This document shows positions 1 through 11,350 of a stretch of 64,000 bases of DNA, piece by piece; the first letter of the stretch is position 1; the number at the start of each line of letters is the position of its first letter. The translations under genes were made by a program, and so were the position numbers. The notes below the pieces were generated by a model. That model made no database searches. It was not told the DNA's origin and saw only the letters and a program-made list of their open reading frames with translations. This DNA is from Prinsepia uniflora (Eukaryota; Streptophyta; Magnoliopsida; Rosales; Rosaceae): positions 54,651,840-54,715,839 of the forward strand of contig CM064862.1 of NCBI GenBank assembly GCA_032719365.1, written 5' to 3'.

Positions 1-305
1 ATTATATTATTATTTTAATCTGAGCCTCAGTTCATTAGTTCGTTTCCTTGACCATAACGTCGTCGTCGAATCTCCAATTTCGGCATGCCGCCTGTCGTTG
101 GATTCGTATCGACGATACCTACGTAACGGTCCTTGGCCCTCGTACATCGGACCTCCCGGTCAAAAAGTCAACATTTTGCCCACGACCAGGGGCAAAACGG
201 TCATTTTGCACATTTTGTCCGATTCCGCCCTACTAACCACCGTTCAACCTCACTAATCAAGATTAATTACTAATCTAATCCCGGAATTCGGGACGGGTCG
301 TTACA
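1..305 (-). repeat. 3' LTR of element RT-1 (partial)
   Basis: The reverse complement begins tgtaacgacccgtccc at 305, right after a purine tract, which is the normal start of a 3' LTR. The other end lies outside the window. The same sequence recurs at about 6247-6551 with only scattered differences, which identifies the pair as the two LTRs of one minus-strand element. Blocks such as the 'ttttgcccc' segment near 170-215 recur in most LTRs of this window, so this belongs to the widespread family B (TGTAACGACCCG type). Confidence 0.85.
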
Positions 306-325
306 ATCTTCCCTCCTTAATAAAT
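306..325 (-). other. Polypurine tract of RT-1
   Basis: On the minus strand a purine-rich run (ttaaggagggaagat) directly abuts the LTR start TGTAACGACCCG. Just before it lies a degenerate 'cgaggacgaaattt' motif (about 326-340), typical of the 3' end of pol in Ty3/gypsy chromoviruses. In the family this tract primes plus-strand DNA synthesis. Confidence 0.7.
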
Positions 326-1645
326 TTCGTCCTCGAAATTCCAACCGATCTAATCTTAACGTACTTCCCTCCTTAATTAGTTTCGCTCTCGAAACTCAAC
401 TACCCTGATTCGACAAACACCCCGTGGAAAGTGGAATCGACCACGTAACACGTGTACACCCGTACACCAACTAATCAGACAAAACTTGTCTGCACTCTAC
501 GTACCACTAATACTCTAAACGCAATGACTACATTCGACCCCGTCGAATGACTGAAACTACTTGTTTCGAATTTGACACCACTTGTCCAAACTACCCTCTC
601 GTTGACGCAACAACTCGACGGTTCCTTTCCCACTCCCACTAGGAGTCAGCTGACCCCACTCAACAATCTATGTTGACACATCCTGACAATCTGTCACCAC
701 ACAGTTGTTGTCAGTCGAAAACTGACACTAGACTCACTCGTGGCTACACATGCCACCAACGTACTTGACTTAGTAAACATTTACCGACCTTTCACACGAT
801 CTGTGTGTAATTAAACACATCAGAAATACCATGACCCGTTGCATAGTAATGTCCGGCCCACAACTAATCTCATGGTATCGGAACCAATCCGACTACCAAC
901 ACGCTCACCGACATACCTCGGGTATAACCCATATACCGTAACCAGACATCACAAGTCTACAAGGTATTGTACCTCGAACCATGTACGAAGTACACACATC
1001 TATCTAGTGACCAGACTACAACCACCTAGGTCATAGCCAAACACGTTTCAACAATGGAGCACCATTTGCCCAATCCAGCATGAGACAAATCGAAACTCCA
1101 CCCATCATCTAGTTCCAATTCCGAATCTGAATCCGCAATTTCGTAAGAAATCCCGGATCCAAGCCCAGACATCAAATTTTTAATTCATTTCCAAATCCGA
1201 ATCCGAAATCATTATTCCGTAAGCTAGCATTTGGAATAATCATTCCGTACCCAAATCCAGAAATATACTTTCAAGTTCCAAAATCGAATCCTGAATCGTC
1301 ACCCAGAAATTCGATTCCAAATCCCGAAATCTCATTTACATTTACCAAGACACACCAAAACCGAACCTATCGGTTACCCGTTCAATACCTCCAATTGACT
1401 TCATAGGGAAGCCAATCCAACCTCCACACGTCTAAGGTTGACAAAATTCAACTACCTTGAAAACCTACTCACCCGAGTAGAATACCACACGGGCTCCACT
1501 TCGAAAAGAAGTTCAACCCCGTCATTTACGACTCACACACCCAAGTTCGTATCGATCCTTGTCATTCCACCTAGGAAAACCAAGGATGATCCAACACAAT
1601 GACGCCAATACTCATCCTACGTGGATGCAACAAAACTCACTGCAC

Positions 1646-1870
1646 TCACAACATCCTCTGCCAACAAGCAGAAAATGAGAAATCTCGTTTACCTAATTTT
1701 GAATACGTAACTCCCCCTGATGACCCCACAACACACATGGGCTCACCAACCAATACACGCTCAACGTACTGGTAACTACAATCAATGTTTGCCAGGGCAG
1801 AAAGCAAGAAGTCAACCCCAATGACTTTGGAATACCAATCACCTAAACGAGCACCACTCTCGTTCCCCAA
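1646..1870 (-). pseudogene. Possible retroviral-type protease remnant in RT-1
   Basis: A 74-residue minus-strand frame contains 'VIGVDFLL...NIDC' followed about 24 residues later by 'VVGSSGG'. This loosely resembles the C-terminal part of Ty3/gypsy aspartic protease (pattern VILGMDWL...IDC) and the linker to reverse transcriptase. The catalytic D-S/T-G motif is not visible, and flanking frames carry stops. The matching stretch of RT-2 (about 59640-59900) keeps nucleotide similarity but not the frame. The position, mid-interior on the element's sense strand, fits. The match is weak and could be chance. Confidence 0.3.
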
Positions 1871-3367
1871 TCACAACTTTCCCCAAAACTAAGGTTCCAA
1901 CCATGTTGGAAACAGACATACTCCCAACGAGATGTCAAGTCTAACCACTAGACTTCCTACCTTCTCAACTCACTTGGACAACCCCGTGTCCACAATCAAT
2001 CCTTTATTGTTCCGTTCGCATATCCCAACCTTTACAGGTTCAACACTCGATTTTCTAAGTTCTTAATTACAAAATTTCCACATCTATACCACTAATGGTT
2101 TTCCTTGTCTTTTCCAGTTTTAATCATTTCCATGTACATTTTAGGGATATTTAAAAACATAAAATCACAAAAATTTTGGAGTTGCCAACAACTCCCCAAA
2201 TCCACTCATCACTTGTCATTTTACTCCTGTCGGGACTAATCCCAACACATCACAATCTTAACTGGATCCCATTCAGTCCATCACTCAACCACTACCGAAT
2301 CTCAAAGACCGAACATATGTTCATCATGACGGAGTCACACCCTAACTTGTGGCTCATCGTCAACACCATCACCGACACTAGAACCAACACACTAGCGACA
2401 ACACTAGTATCAGCACACAGGCATCCATACTAGCATCGGCCCAAAAGTACCACCACACAAGCATCCATACTTGCACACCGTGAGCAAATACGACAACCCT
2501 GGATCTCCGTTCATACCGAACGACGATCCCGTACCTCACGACTATGGGTACCACCACTCTGATAATCCACATCAGGAAAATGAACGTTCCCTGAACGTCC
2601 CCTGATTCCCCAAGTATTATAACCACACTAATTACCCTCGATAGCCAGTCATCTCCATATGACTACCGACTAACTGTCATTGCTATCGAGATCCGCATCC
2701 ATACCTCACACTAATACCCGATCCAACACGGGATTCCATAATTTATCTCAGAACCGTATCCGTAAATCGAATCCCATAGTTCTGACTAGACTCACCAGAG
2801 CCATCCACATGGTCATCCATAACCTCAACCGCTCGTCGCAGCACAAGTTCTCATCCACTAACCACAATTAAGGTTTACCTTTTTAATACTAAGGTTCCAC
2901 AATCACACCCTATGGTTCAACCGAACCAAACAGCATTCCGTAATATAAAATCCACAACCTGACCGACCCCGCGATCCTGACATCGAATAGACGTCAAATG
3001 CAATCCTACCATCCATCAACGTGGGTTCCACCACTAGGTCATCGTCCAACTCCGATGAACCAACATCCCTCACACTAGAAACCACCACAAGGGTTCACAT
3101 TTTAAACCATTACTCACATGAGGTTCCCCGAACCTGGCAGCACCTAGCAGCACAACAATTTAATATTACATGACCGAACCGTCGGTCCCACAATACCAGT
3201 TCATCACAATCAACCCCACTTGGGTCGAATCACATTAACGCACGGCGTATCAGGCCAATCATATTCTATCCACTATCCAAACCCAAAGACTATCTATCAG
3301 GTTGATAACGAATTGCAGCCCAAAGAGACATCACACCTTCGACCTGCGCGCACAAAAGAGCAACCGT

Positions 3368-3379
3368 GCTCTGATACCA
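3368..3379 (-). other. Primer-binding site (initiator Met tRNA) of RT-1
   Basis: The plus strand reads gctctgatacca, the exact complement of TGGTATCAGAGC, the 12-nt site matching the 3' end of plant initiator methionine tRNA. It lies three bases from the LTR end at 3383, as expected for minus-strand DNA priming. It fixes the orientation of RT-1 and the inner boundary of its 5' LTR. Confidence 0.92.
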
Positions 3380-3382
3380 AGT

Positions 3383-6300
3383 TGACAGGACCCATCCCAA
3401 TCCCCCCGGGATTACCGTGGAATGTGCCCTGCTCCCGTCCAATAAGGGGTGTCAGATAAGGGATAACCAAGAGCCACTGCCCAACGGGGCATCCAGAGTG
3501 CGCAAGGATCGATGAAGGAGGTGTGCAATGTCCCAGTCTCTGCTGCAATCGCATCCGTAATCAACCTGAAGGGCATTAAAACCAAAAGCAATGAGTGGAC
3601 AAAAACCAATAAGTTTATCAAATACATTTATAAGACATTTATGCCCTCCAATAAAAACGTATGCATGCCACGAAAACCAGTAACCAAAACGTTTGCTCAA
3701 CCGAGCCATTAGGGCCTTAGCCCAAAAACCATTAACCAAAATCCAAGTGTGGGAACTCAGCCCAAAACAGTGGAATATCACAACCATACATAAACAACCA
3801 TGTGGGCCACCGCCCAAAGCCATAAATATAAATCCAAAAATCCAAAACCATTTAGGGTCCCCGACCCGACATACCATTTCATAACCAATAATCCATTTTT
3901 ACCACATAACACATATCCAACCGAAAAGCCATTTCATAGACTCATTAATCCATATTTTACCATTACCATCACCAGCATCCCAGATGCTTAGCGTCCCAGA
4001 CGCTTGACGTCCCTGACGTCATATCTCACGGTTTCATAAGCTACGTGTGCTGCCCGGGGTCTCTCCGGGTCCATATATCTGACATCCCGGATGTCTGACG
4101 TCCCTGACGTCAATCATAGCAATCCTGCTCCTGAGTCATCATACGGTCCGGCTGCTCCGTATAATGACCCCTCGCAGGCAATGCACCGTGACTTCCCCAG
4201 TGTCCCAGACATCTGGAGGAGACCATCATATATCCTTGTATCTAGATGGTATATGGAAAACAGTTTTATTAAATCCCTTTATCACATCATTACAATTGGG
4301 CCCTGCCCGAAATTTCCATAAAACCACGAAATTCCATTTAGGGTCCCTGACCCAAAATCACAATTATAATCATAGGGTCCCTGACCCGAAATCACATTTA
4401 TAATCCAACTGGGCCTCATGCTCGATTTTATGAACCACTGGGCCCACAGCCCGATTTGTAAACCAATTGGGCCCGCAGCCCGACTTTATAAACCCACTGG
4501 GCCCACGACCCGAATTCGTAAATCAACTGGGCCCCTGGCTCGATAACATAACTCAAATGGGTCTCAGCCCGATTTCATATCAACTGGGCCCCTGGCCCGA
4601 TTTCATTAACCAACTGGACCCCCGGCCCGATTACGTACTCAAATGGACTCTAAATCCGAAATTTCCAAAACAAGTGGGCCTCAAGCCCGAGTTTATATTT
4701 CCAATTTCAAAACCATTTCATCATATTACATCCGAGACCATGAATATGAAAAATCCATGTAAAACCGGAAACCTCGATTTACGTGCAAGCACGTAAATCG
4801 CCTCGAAATACGTGAAACCGTACAATTTACCAACAATCAAATCAACATCATACAACCACAATCACAATCCATATAAAATAGTTAGGCATGCATAGAATTT
4901 ATAAAACCAAAGTCCACTCACAGACCGTTTTAACGGTATGCCTCGATACGGGTGCCACCGGCCCTCCCGGGCCACAGCACTATCACCGGGACTCCCAATC
5001 CTGTCCAAATCACATTAGAGGGTCACTAACCTCATCATTAACATCCTATCAAAGTCCCGTAATTTTGCCGAAGTTTTACTTATTTTTAAACTTAATTTAA
5101 AATCTTCGGACATCCCGAACACTATCGCGACGGTGTCCGATCGACACGAAACCAATTCCAAAATGTTCATTACATTAAATAGGACAGAAGTCATGTTGAC
5201 CTCACCTTGAGATTCGTGCCCACCCGCCGTCACGCGCCGCCGTGAGTGGCTGCGCGTGAAACTCACGCGCCTGCTACAGTGCATCGTCCTAACCCGTATG
5301 TCTGGTAAACGGGTCCAATTTACCCGCGATACAACCCGGTTCAATGTCCATCAATTCAGCCTTAATTCCTTCAATTGAGCATTCAGTTAGTTTCGTTTTA
5401 AGTCTAATTTAAGTTCTGTAAACTCAATTACACGAACACTTACCCAGATTCCATCGATTCCACGATGAACACGAAGAACACTCCGGTCACTGTTCAATCA
5501 TGGGATTCCTTCAATGGCTGCAGGTTTCTTCCAATTGATGCATCCAGAAGCATCAATAGATCGTGAGGAACAATTCCCCCACATCAATTTCGTCGTTTGA
5601 TCACTAAATGATCACGACTCAAGCTCGAACACCGTCCACTGTGCAACCATGGAGCTTCATCGATCTCAACCGGTTTCCTTCAATTGATGAACCCAGAAGC
5701 ATCGTGGGATCATGAGAAGTAGTTTCCCCACCTTAATTCTGTCTTCAAAACACTCCACGATCACGACTCAACCTCGAAATTTCAGAGACCTCCTTCCTTC
5801 TGTTCTTCCACAATTCGACCCCAATTACCTTCGTTCTTGTTGCTGATCGGTTCGTATTGATCCCAGAAAGCTGAATGGGAGCTCAATTTCGATCATCACG
5901 GCCTATAGTTTAAAATCCGATCTCCCCCCCCCCAAAATCCAAATTTTCGAATTCTCAGCTCCTAGCCTTCAATCGTTCCCAGTGTTTCCCCAGTTCGATT
6001 CACTCTCACAAATCTCACACAACTCACTCAAAACCGGCAGTGGAAGAGAGCCCAATTCTCTCAATTCAGTTTTCCCCAATTTGTGCATGGTTTAGAAAAA
6101 CAAAGGGGATTAATTTAGGGAAATGGTGGATTAATGATGATGATGTAGTAATGATGATGTTTGGAGGGAAACAAGGAGCTGGAAACAAGGGATGGGTGAC
6201 ACTTGTCACTCATCCGGATGTGCACAGTCAACGGTCACTATTCATTATTATATTATTATTTTAATCCGAGCCTCGGTTCGTTAGTTCGTTTCCTTGACCA

Positions 6301-6551
6301 TAATGTCGTCGTCGAATCTCCGATTTCGGCATGCCGGCTGTCGTTGGATTCGTATCGACGATACCTACGTAACGGTCCTTGGCCCTCGTCCATCGGACCT
6401 CCCGGTCAAAAAGTCAACATTTTGCCCACGACTAGGGGCAAAATGGTCATTTTGCACATTTTGTCCGATTCCGCCCTACTAACCACCGTTCAACCTCACT
6501 AATCAAGATTAATTACTAATCTAATCCCTGAATTCGGGACGGGTCGTTACA
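3383..6551 (-). repeat. 5' LTR of RT-1
   Basis: The LTR is about 3.17 kb. On the minus strand it starts TGTAACGACCCG at 6551 and ends GGGTCCTGTCA at 3383. It contains several recurring LTR modules. There is a tandem hairpin array at 3974-4111 (stems agcat/atgct, agcgt/acgct, gacgt/acgtc, gacat/atgtc, gacgt/acgtc, each with a 5-nt loop). There is a gggc/gccc-type repeat array at about 4300-4690, a GC-rich cgcgtgaa/ttcacgcg block near 5230-5270, and the gatgRgtgaca/tgtcactcatc palindrome at 6191-6215. At 6551 the LTR abuts family A internal DNA, so RT-1 inserted into family A. The far target-site duplication is outside the window. Confidence 0.85.
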
Positions 6552-6937
6552 CCCGAGGGAATAGTTTTCTCGATGATGTGTTAGGGCTGCTTTTAGATTT
6601 GACATAGATGATATTGTGGTGAAGGCCTACACGTAGTGCCTCTATGTGATACAGTTGGATATTTAAGTTACTATGTGAATTGAACCTGTTTATGAGTTGA
6701 GAAGATAAAGGGGTTGTTGGTAATTTTCTAGGTGCTTGGAAAAGTGCTTGGTATGAGATTGCTTATATGAATGAGTTACGGTTATACGGGATCTCGCAAG
6801 TACTTATATCTAGATAAAGTAGTGACGAAGACATCAGTGAGTTGATTTTGAGCAAGTCAGTTTTCCAATTTGAGTTTGAACATAAGATTATATTTGTAAC
6901 AAAATTTCGAGGACGAAAACTTTTAAGGAATGTAGAT
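6552..6937 (+). mobile_element. Family A internal region, 3' end with polypurine tract
   Basis: This segment matches 11767-12155, 28203-28583 and 44245-44634, in each case leading into a family A LTR. It ends 'atttcgaggacgaaaac...aaggaatgtagat' then TGTAACACCCCGG, the usual polypurine tract/3' LTR junction of Ty3/gypsy chromoviruses. Its 5' part was separated from it by RT-1. No coding frame is visible. Confidence 0.75.
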
Positions 6938-7266
6938 TGTAACACCCCGGAATTTAAAAAAGAGGAAAATGACAATTTGCCCCTATAAGGTCAAAATGTT
7001 GACTTTTTTATTAGGATACCTTCTGGATGTTTTTAAAAGACCGTTATGAATGTCTCGAGTTTTTGAATACGTACATAGGTAGTACGCTGAAAAAGAAGAT
7101 CAGATATGTTTGTTATGGGTGAACGATAGCTAAGGACACTATAGTAATTTTGGTTTGAAGGGTAATTTGGTAATTTTACTATTTTTAAGATGTGAATCAT
7201 GTTTGTTTCTAGAAAAGTCTAGTATTCTACCTCCCAAATTCCTTCCATCGACCTACATGTGCATAA

Positions 7267-7269
<3 letters not shown>

Positions 7270-7309
<40 letters not shown>
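7270..7309 (+). repeat. (TG)n microsatellite in family A LTR
   Basis: About 19-20 uninterrupted TG units. The corresponding site of the 3' family A LTR (near 51161-51173) has only about six, and the truncated copy at 12500-12520 has almost none. The run therefore expanded after the LTRs were formed. Confidence 0.95.
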
Positions 7310-7340
7310 GGCTTTGGGGAATCGGTGGAACATGGCGGAA

Positions 7341-7422
7341 ATAGAAGAAAACAAGCAAAATGAAAAACCAAAGAGAGAACCATAGAAGAAAACAAGCAAA
7401 ATGAAAAACCAAAGAGAGAACC
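7341..7422 (+). repeat. Exact 41-bp tandem duplication in family A LTR
   Basis: The 41-bp unit at 7341-7381 is repeated without change at 7382-7422 (both begin atagaagaaaacaagc). The matching place in the 3' LTR (near 51204-51250) has a single unit, so this is a recent slippage or unequal-exchange event private to this copy. Confidence 0.9.
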
Positions 7423-8669
7423 AACCTAGGAGAGGGAAAGAAGGAGAAAAGAAGAAAGAGGGAAGGAGAGGGAAAGAACTTCGGAGAAATACTGGAGAGA
7501 CTAAGACCCTCCAACCTCATGATCATGAACAGCTCGTATGGATCAAGTTTTGGCCAAGGGATTTTTGAAGTGATATGAACCTCCCCGTAGTTATTTAAGT
7601 ATCCTATGATGATAAATATGTCTCTAGGATCATGTTGGGGGAAAGAAGAGTCAGTTTGGAAGTAGGGAAGCCATAGAAATGGTTGGAGAAGCCATGGCCG
7701 AAAACTCAGAAGAAAGAACCATGTGATTAAGGTATGTTTTGTTACGTTTTGTATCGTATATCTTCTTCTGGGCTTGTGTAGATGCAATTCGGCGATTAGA
7801 ATGTTGAACTTGGACAAGAAATGGTCAAGTTGTGGCCAGGTGAGGGTCGCCAGGTACGACCCTACGCGTAGGATCGGGGGTCGACCCAGCTAGAGGAAGA
7901 TGGTGACAGGGCCAAGCGTGAGGCCTATGCATAAAGGCCTTTCGGCGGCCCGTCACGGCGCGTACGGCCTCCTTTGGCCACCTGATAAGCACGACAAATG
8001 TTTGTTTCTTAATTCTAGATTTAATGGTACAAAGTTTGGGTTAATTAGACATTTATTAAGACAGTTATGGTGGTTCAAAGTTTATGTTCTATTTAAAAAC
8101 CCTTAATTATTCTAAAAACAAATTTGGGGGAAAATTAGTACGATTGTATGAAGGGTAAGATTGGACAAGATGAACTATGATGAATTGGAAGATAAATGAA
8201 AATATATGGATGTGGTTAAAATTGTATATATGTTGCAAATATTATGATTTATACTTGGATTTGATTTGTGTAATTATACTTAAGACATTAAAAACTAGCT
8301 TTATATACATATACATACATATACTTCTCAACATTTGAGTTGCAATTCATGTAAGGAAAAAAGAACGATGAAATATCATCTAAAAATGAATATGGAGTAA
8401 ATTATAGTGGTAAGCTGTGATAAGTGGATAAATAATCTTAATAGCTTTCATAATTTATAATAGTAAGGTGTGGTGTTTAACCCTTAAATTATTTAGTGGA
8501 ATTTACTATGGTTGATTATTAAATGGAAACATATATGATGGGATATAAAAAGAATCTAAGCTTAAAGTTCTTATAAATATTTGTGAACCTTAATGGTAAA
8601 TTATAATGAAATTGAAAGATGCAAAGCGAAGGAAATATTTACAAACGTAGTCAAGGAGTATTGGTGTAT

Positions 8670-9224
8670 ACATGGGCGGAGCCAGCATGAGCCCAGAGGG
8701 GATCTTGGGCCCCCACTGAATTATATATATATATTAATTTTAAATTAGTATATGTATAATATATTTTAATTTTATTTAAAATTTATTAATAATCAAGAAT
8801 TATTATATAATTAAAATTAATTATATAATTTGGGATTCACAATCAATTTGAAAATACAATTTTTGGTTTCCTAATGCACATATATATTATTATCATATAT
8901 GATTTATAAAAATTATAATGATATTTTGTTATAAAAGTACATAGTTCGTATTATAGTAATTTTTTTTTTCAATTTTCAAAATTTTATGCATGTTTATTTT
9001 GTTTTAATACTTCAATCATAATTTTTTTTTTGGGAATGCAACAATTTCAAACTTAGAATCCATTAAAGGCAACTGTACATGGTTGTAGTAAATTAGTACC
9101 ATGATATGATTTTTTATTTTATATAATTTAGTTAATTTGTTATATATTATGATGAGTTAAATTACAATAAATTTTTAAGTATTTAAAAAATGCCTCCACT
9201 CAGACGAATTCCTGGCTACGCCAC
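8670..9224. mobile_element. hAT-like MITE (555 bp) inside family A LTR
   Basis: The homologous LTR at about 52540-52560 runs straight through 'ttggtgtatg' without this segment, giving an empty site. Here the insert is flanked by ttggtgtat at 8661-8669 and 9225-9233. The ends form imperfect inverted repeats: gggcggagccagcatgag on the left, and ctggctacgccac on the right, whose complement begins gtggcgtagccag. Such 'gtggcggagccag' ends are common in plant non-autonomous DNA transposons. The 8-9 bp duplication and end sequence fit hAT best; a MULE is the alternative. The interior is AT-rich with no coding frame. Confidence 0.8.
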
Positions 9225-9616
9225 TTGGTGTATGTTTAAATTGTCTTGATATGGACGATCATGTTATTGTGTTTATTTATGATCATGTTAGTTAAATCTA
9301 TAGTGATCTTATGAGTGTGTGGAAATCTATTGCTAATGATCTTATTTTAGTTGATGTTAATGGCGGACTTTTGTCATTTTGATATTCATGTGTATTTGAC
9401 AAATTATGAATTCATATAAGATTCAGTAATCAAATGCTAAGTATTACTCAGGTAAAAAATGAGTTAGTAGGTATCGCCACTTAACGGGATTAGTGGGCTA
9501 GATGTGTGCAGTGATGCCTCAAGGATGGATTTATTTTGATTAATATAATAAAATGTGAACATTGGTCAAATTGGTAATATCTCTCATCTGACAATTAGGA
9601 ACGGGTCCTATCACCT

Positions 9617-9628
9617 TGGTATCAAAGC
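9617..9628 (+). other. Primer-binding site of family A (initiator Met tRNA, one mismatch)
   Basis: tggtatcaaagc lies three bases after the LTR end. It differs from the consensus initiator-Met site TGGTATCAGAGC by one G-to-A change. Confidence 0.8.
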
Positions 9629-10740
9629 TTGGGAATTGAATATTTTGTTCTTGGAATATGTGCTTTGTACTTTAATTTTTTTTATATTACATGATTTAAA
9701 TGATAATGATTTGATTATGTTTTATTGAATTTTGATAAAATCACTAAAACCTATGTTTTACGAGATATTTGCTTACGAACGTTGTTGGACAAAAATTTGA
9801 TTTGGAATTTGCTTTGATCGGAAGTGAGAGCCAAGATTATTAAATTATTTTTGTGACACTGATTTGGATTTGGTTTCTAAATGGTTGTTGATAATTCAGG
9901 AAATTTTTAACTGAAAATAGGTGTCGAAAATAGAACCAGATTTTAAGGTGTCATTTGCTTTTAAGGAATAAGTATATGAAGTATAAATTTTTGGTTGATT
10001 TTCATAGAAAAAGTTATTTGTGCATTTTTTACGAGATTTGATGAAAAATATGCTTTGGGCATAGGCCAAGGTTTCTAAAATAGAGATTTGGGTTATGAGA
10101 TCGATGTGTGTTTGAAGTATATTTTCTCGAAATTTGTGACTTGTGATGGCTTTGTGTGATTTTGGTGTTAATTGGTTGGTTCTAGCTTCATGCAAGTTTA
10201 CAAGGTTAATAGGTGAATTGTACACGTTTTACGAGGATTTACGGGAGTGATGTTGAGTTTAAACTTCGAAATTAAAATGATAATGTGAACTTTAATGAAA
10301 ATAAACTATGTGGTGAATGTTCAATTGATTTGTGGAACTAACAGTTTTTTATCAATATAAATTTTTTCAGTATGTGTGCACGGTTATAGTTATGGATAGT
10401 TCTCTTTAGATAGTTGATTAAGCTCCAATGTTATATGCATGAGCGAATTGTTGACAATCTAAGACGTCAGGATGGGCCCCTTTCCTGAGACTAGTATGGT
10501 GTGAGATAGCCGTTCAGACGTCGAGTGAGGCTTCAGTTCCTGAGTGGATGGTGGTTGGTTGGTCTCGGACTTCAAGCGAGGATCCAGCTCCCGAGTGTAA
10601 GACCCGTGTCCTAGAGGGAACGGTGAACGATCCCACATTCCTGCTAGGGGAATGGTCTGAGAGAGGAGTGGTGGTGTGCCTTAAAGGTGTAGGCACACAC
10701 CTATCTAGCACGAGGCCTCTTGGGAGCTCACTGGCTTTGG

Positions 10741-10830
10741 ATTCCGGGGGAACTCCAAAGTTAAGCGAGTAGAGGCTAGTGCAATCCCATGATGGGTGAC
10801 CCACTGGGAAGTTGCACCGTGAGCTCCTTG
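10741..10830 (+). other. 5S rRNA-like promoter segment, Cassandra unit 1
   Basis: Box A-like at 10759-10769 and box C-like gatgggtgacccactgggaa from 10791 match the internal Pol III control region of plant 5S genes. Not a functional 5S gene: the rest of the 5S sequence is diverged and it is embedded in an LTR. Confidence 0.8.
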
Positions 10831-10951
10831 GAACAAAACCCTACGGGCTATGCTGGTTCGGCTAGTGAGTCTAAAGGGGACAATATCGTGTTAGATAGAG
10901 TGGGCCGCTGCGCAACTCTGATATAAACGAGGCCTTTTGGGAGCTCAAGTG

Positions 10952-11042
10952 GCTTTGAGGGGGATTGGAACCCCAAAATTAAGCGAGTTGAGGTTGATGC
11001 AATTTTATGATGGGTGACCCCCTAGGAAGTTGCACCGTGAGC
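10952..11042 (+). other. 5S rRNA-like promoter segment, Cassandra unit 2
   Basis: Box A is decayed (aattaagcgag, 10977-10987). Box C (gatgggtgacc, 11009-11019) is kept, and the 32-bp spacing is preserved. Same context as unit 1. Confidence 0.75.
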
Positions 11043-11350
11043 TCCCGAAAACAAAACCATGAGGGCAAGGGCAAGGAGGCCCAAAGCGGAAAATATCGTG
11101 CTAGATGAGTCGGGTCCTAACCGAGGAGGGTCAGGTCCTGACACTAAGACTGGTAGTGCGATAGTCAGCCTTAGACATTGAGTAGGTCCCTGTATCCTGA
11201 GACTGGCGCTGACTCAGAAGCCGAGCAGAGCTCTAAATCATAAGTCAGTATACACTCAGAAGTCGAGCTAAACTCTATATCACGAGTGGTTTGTAGGTGG
11301 ATATTGGTTAGTCTCAAGCATCGAGTTGGATTCTATATCCTGAGAGTAGC

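Larger units (their letters stand above)
306..3382 (-). mobile_element. RT-1 internal region, non-autonomous or decayed
   Basis: This is the region between the two RT-1 LTRs, read on the minus strand. It starts with a primer-binding site at 3368-3379 and ends with a purine tract at 306-325 (complement of ttccctccttaa). At about 3.1 kb it is much shorter than the 5 kb or more needed for a full gag-pol. I found no open frame with Gag, reverse transcriptase, RNase H or integrase motifs. A short protease-like remnant is listed separately. The region is recognisably related to 57639-61217, the interior of RT-2; for example the segments near 3125-3240 and 60945-61065 match closely. Because the integrase-end signature 'cgaggacgaaattt' precedes the purine tract, I infer a Ty3/gypsy, probably chromovirus, origin. 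Confidence 0.75.
6938..9613 (+). repeat. Family A LTR, first copy (contains a MITE)
   Basis: The LTR starts TGTAACACCCCGG at 6938 and ends CCTATCA at 9613, directly followed by a primer-binding site. Without the MITE it is about 2.11 kb, matching the 2.17 kb of the dispersed 3' copy (44635-54621 without its insertions). It is bounded by internal sequence on both sides: polypurine tract upstream, primer-binding site downstream. It is therefore the shared LTR of a tandem LTR-internal-LTR-internal arrangement rather than a simple 5' LTR. Copy-specific changes include a long TG run and a 41-bp tandem duplication. Confidence 0.8.
10596..11143 (+). mobile_element. Cassandra-type TRIM with two 5S-derived units
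   Basis: The element starts TGTAAGACCCGTG at 10596 and ends GTCCTGACA at 11143. It contains two 5S rRNA-derived segments: box A-like agttaagcgag at 10759 and aattaagcgag at 10977, and box C-like gatgggtgacc at 10791 and 11009. The box spacing is 32 bp in both. 'acaaaac' and 'acaatatcgtg' blocks downstream are also typical of Cassandra LTRs. The whole insert is 548 bp, too short for two full 323-bp LTRs plus an interior, so the second unit lacks its first part. Flanks are ccgag and ctaag, an original 5-bp duplication with the CpG changed. An uninterrupted relative at about 12727-12750 (cccgagactggtag) is the empty site. Confidence 0.85.

Noticed and set aside
1..6551. Endogenous pararetrovirus or viral insertion
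   Set aside because: Met primer site, purine tract and paired LTRs show an ordinary LTR retrotransposon. No movement protein or coat protein motif seen.
7227..7817. 196-codon minus-strand open frame
   Set aside because: It is antisense to a family A LTR and its N-terminal or C-terminal repeat (His-Thr) comes from the TG microsatellite. The sister LTR does not keep it as one frame.
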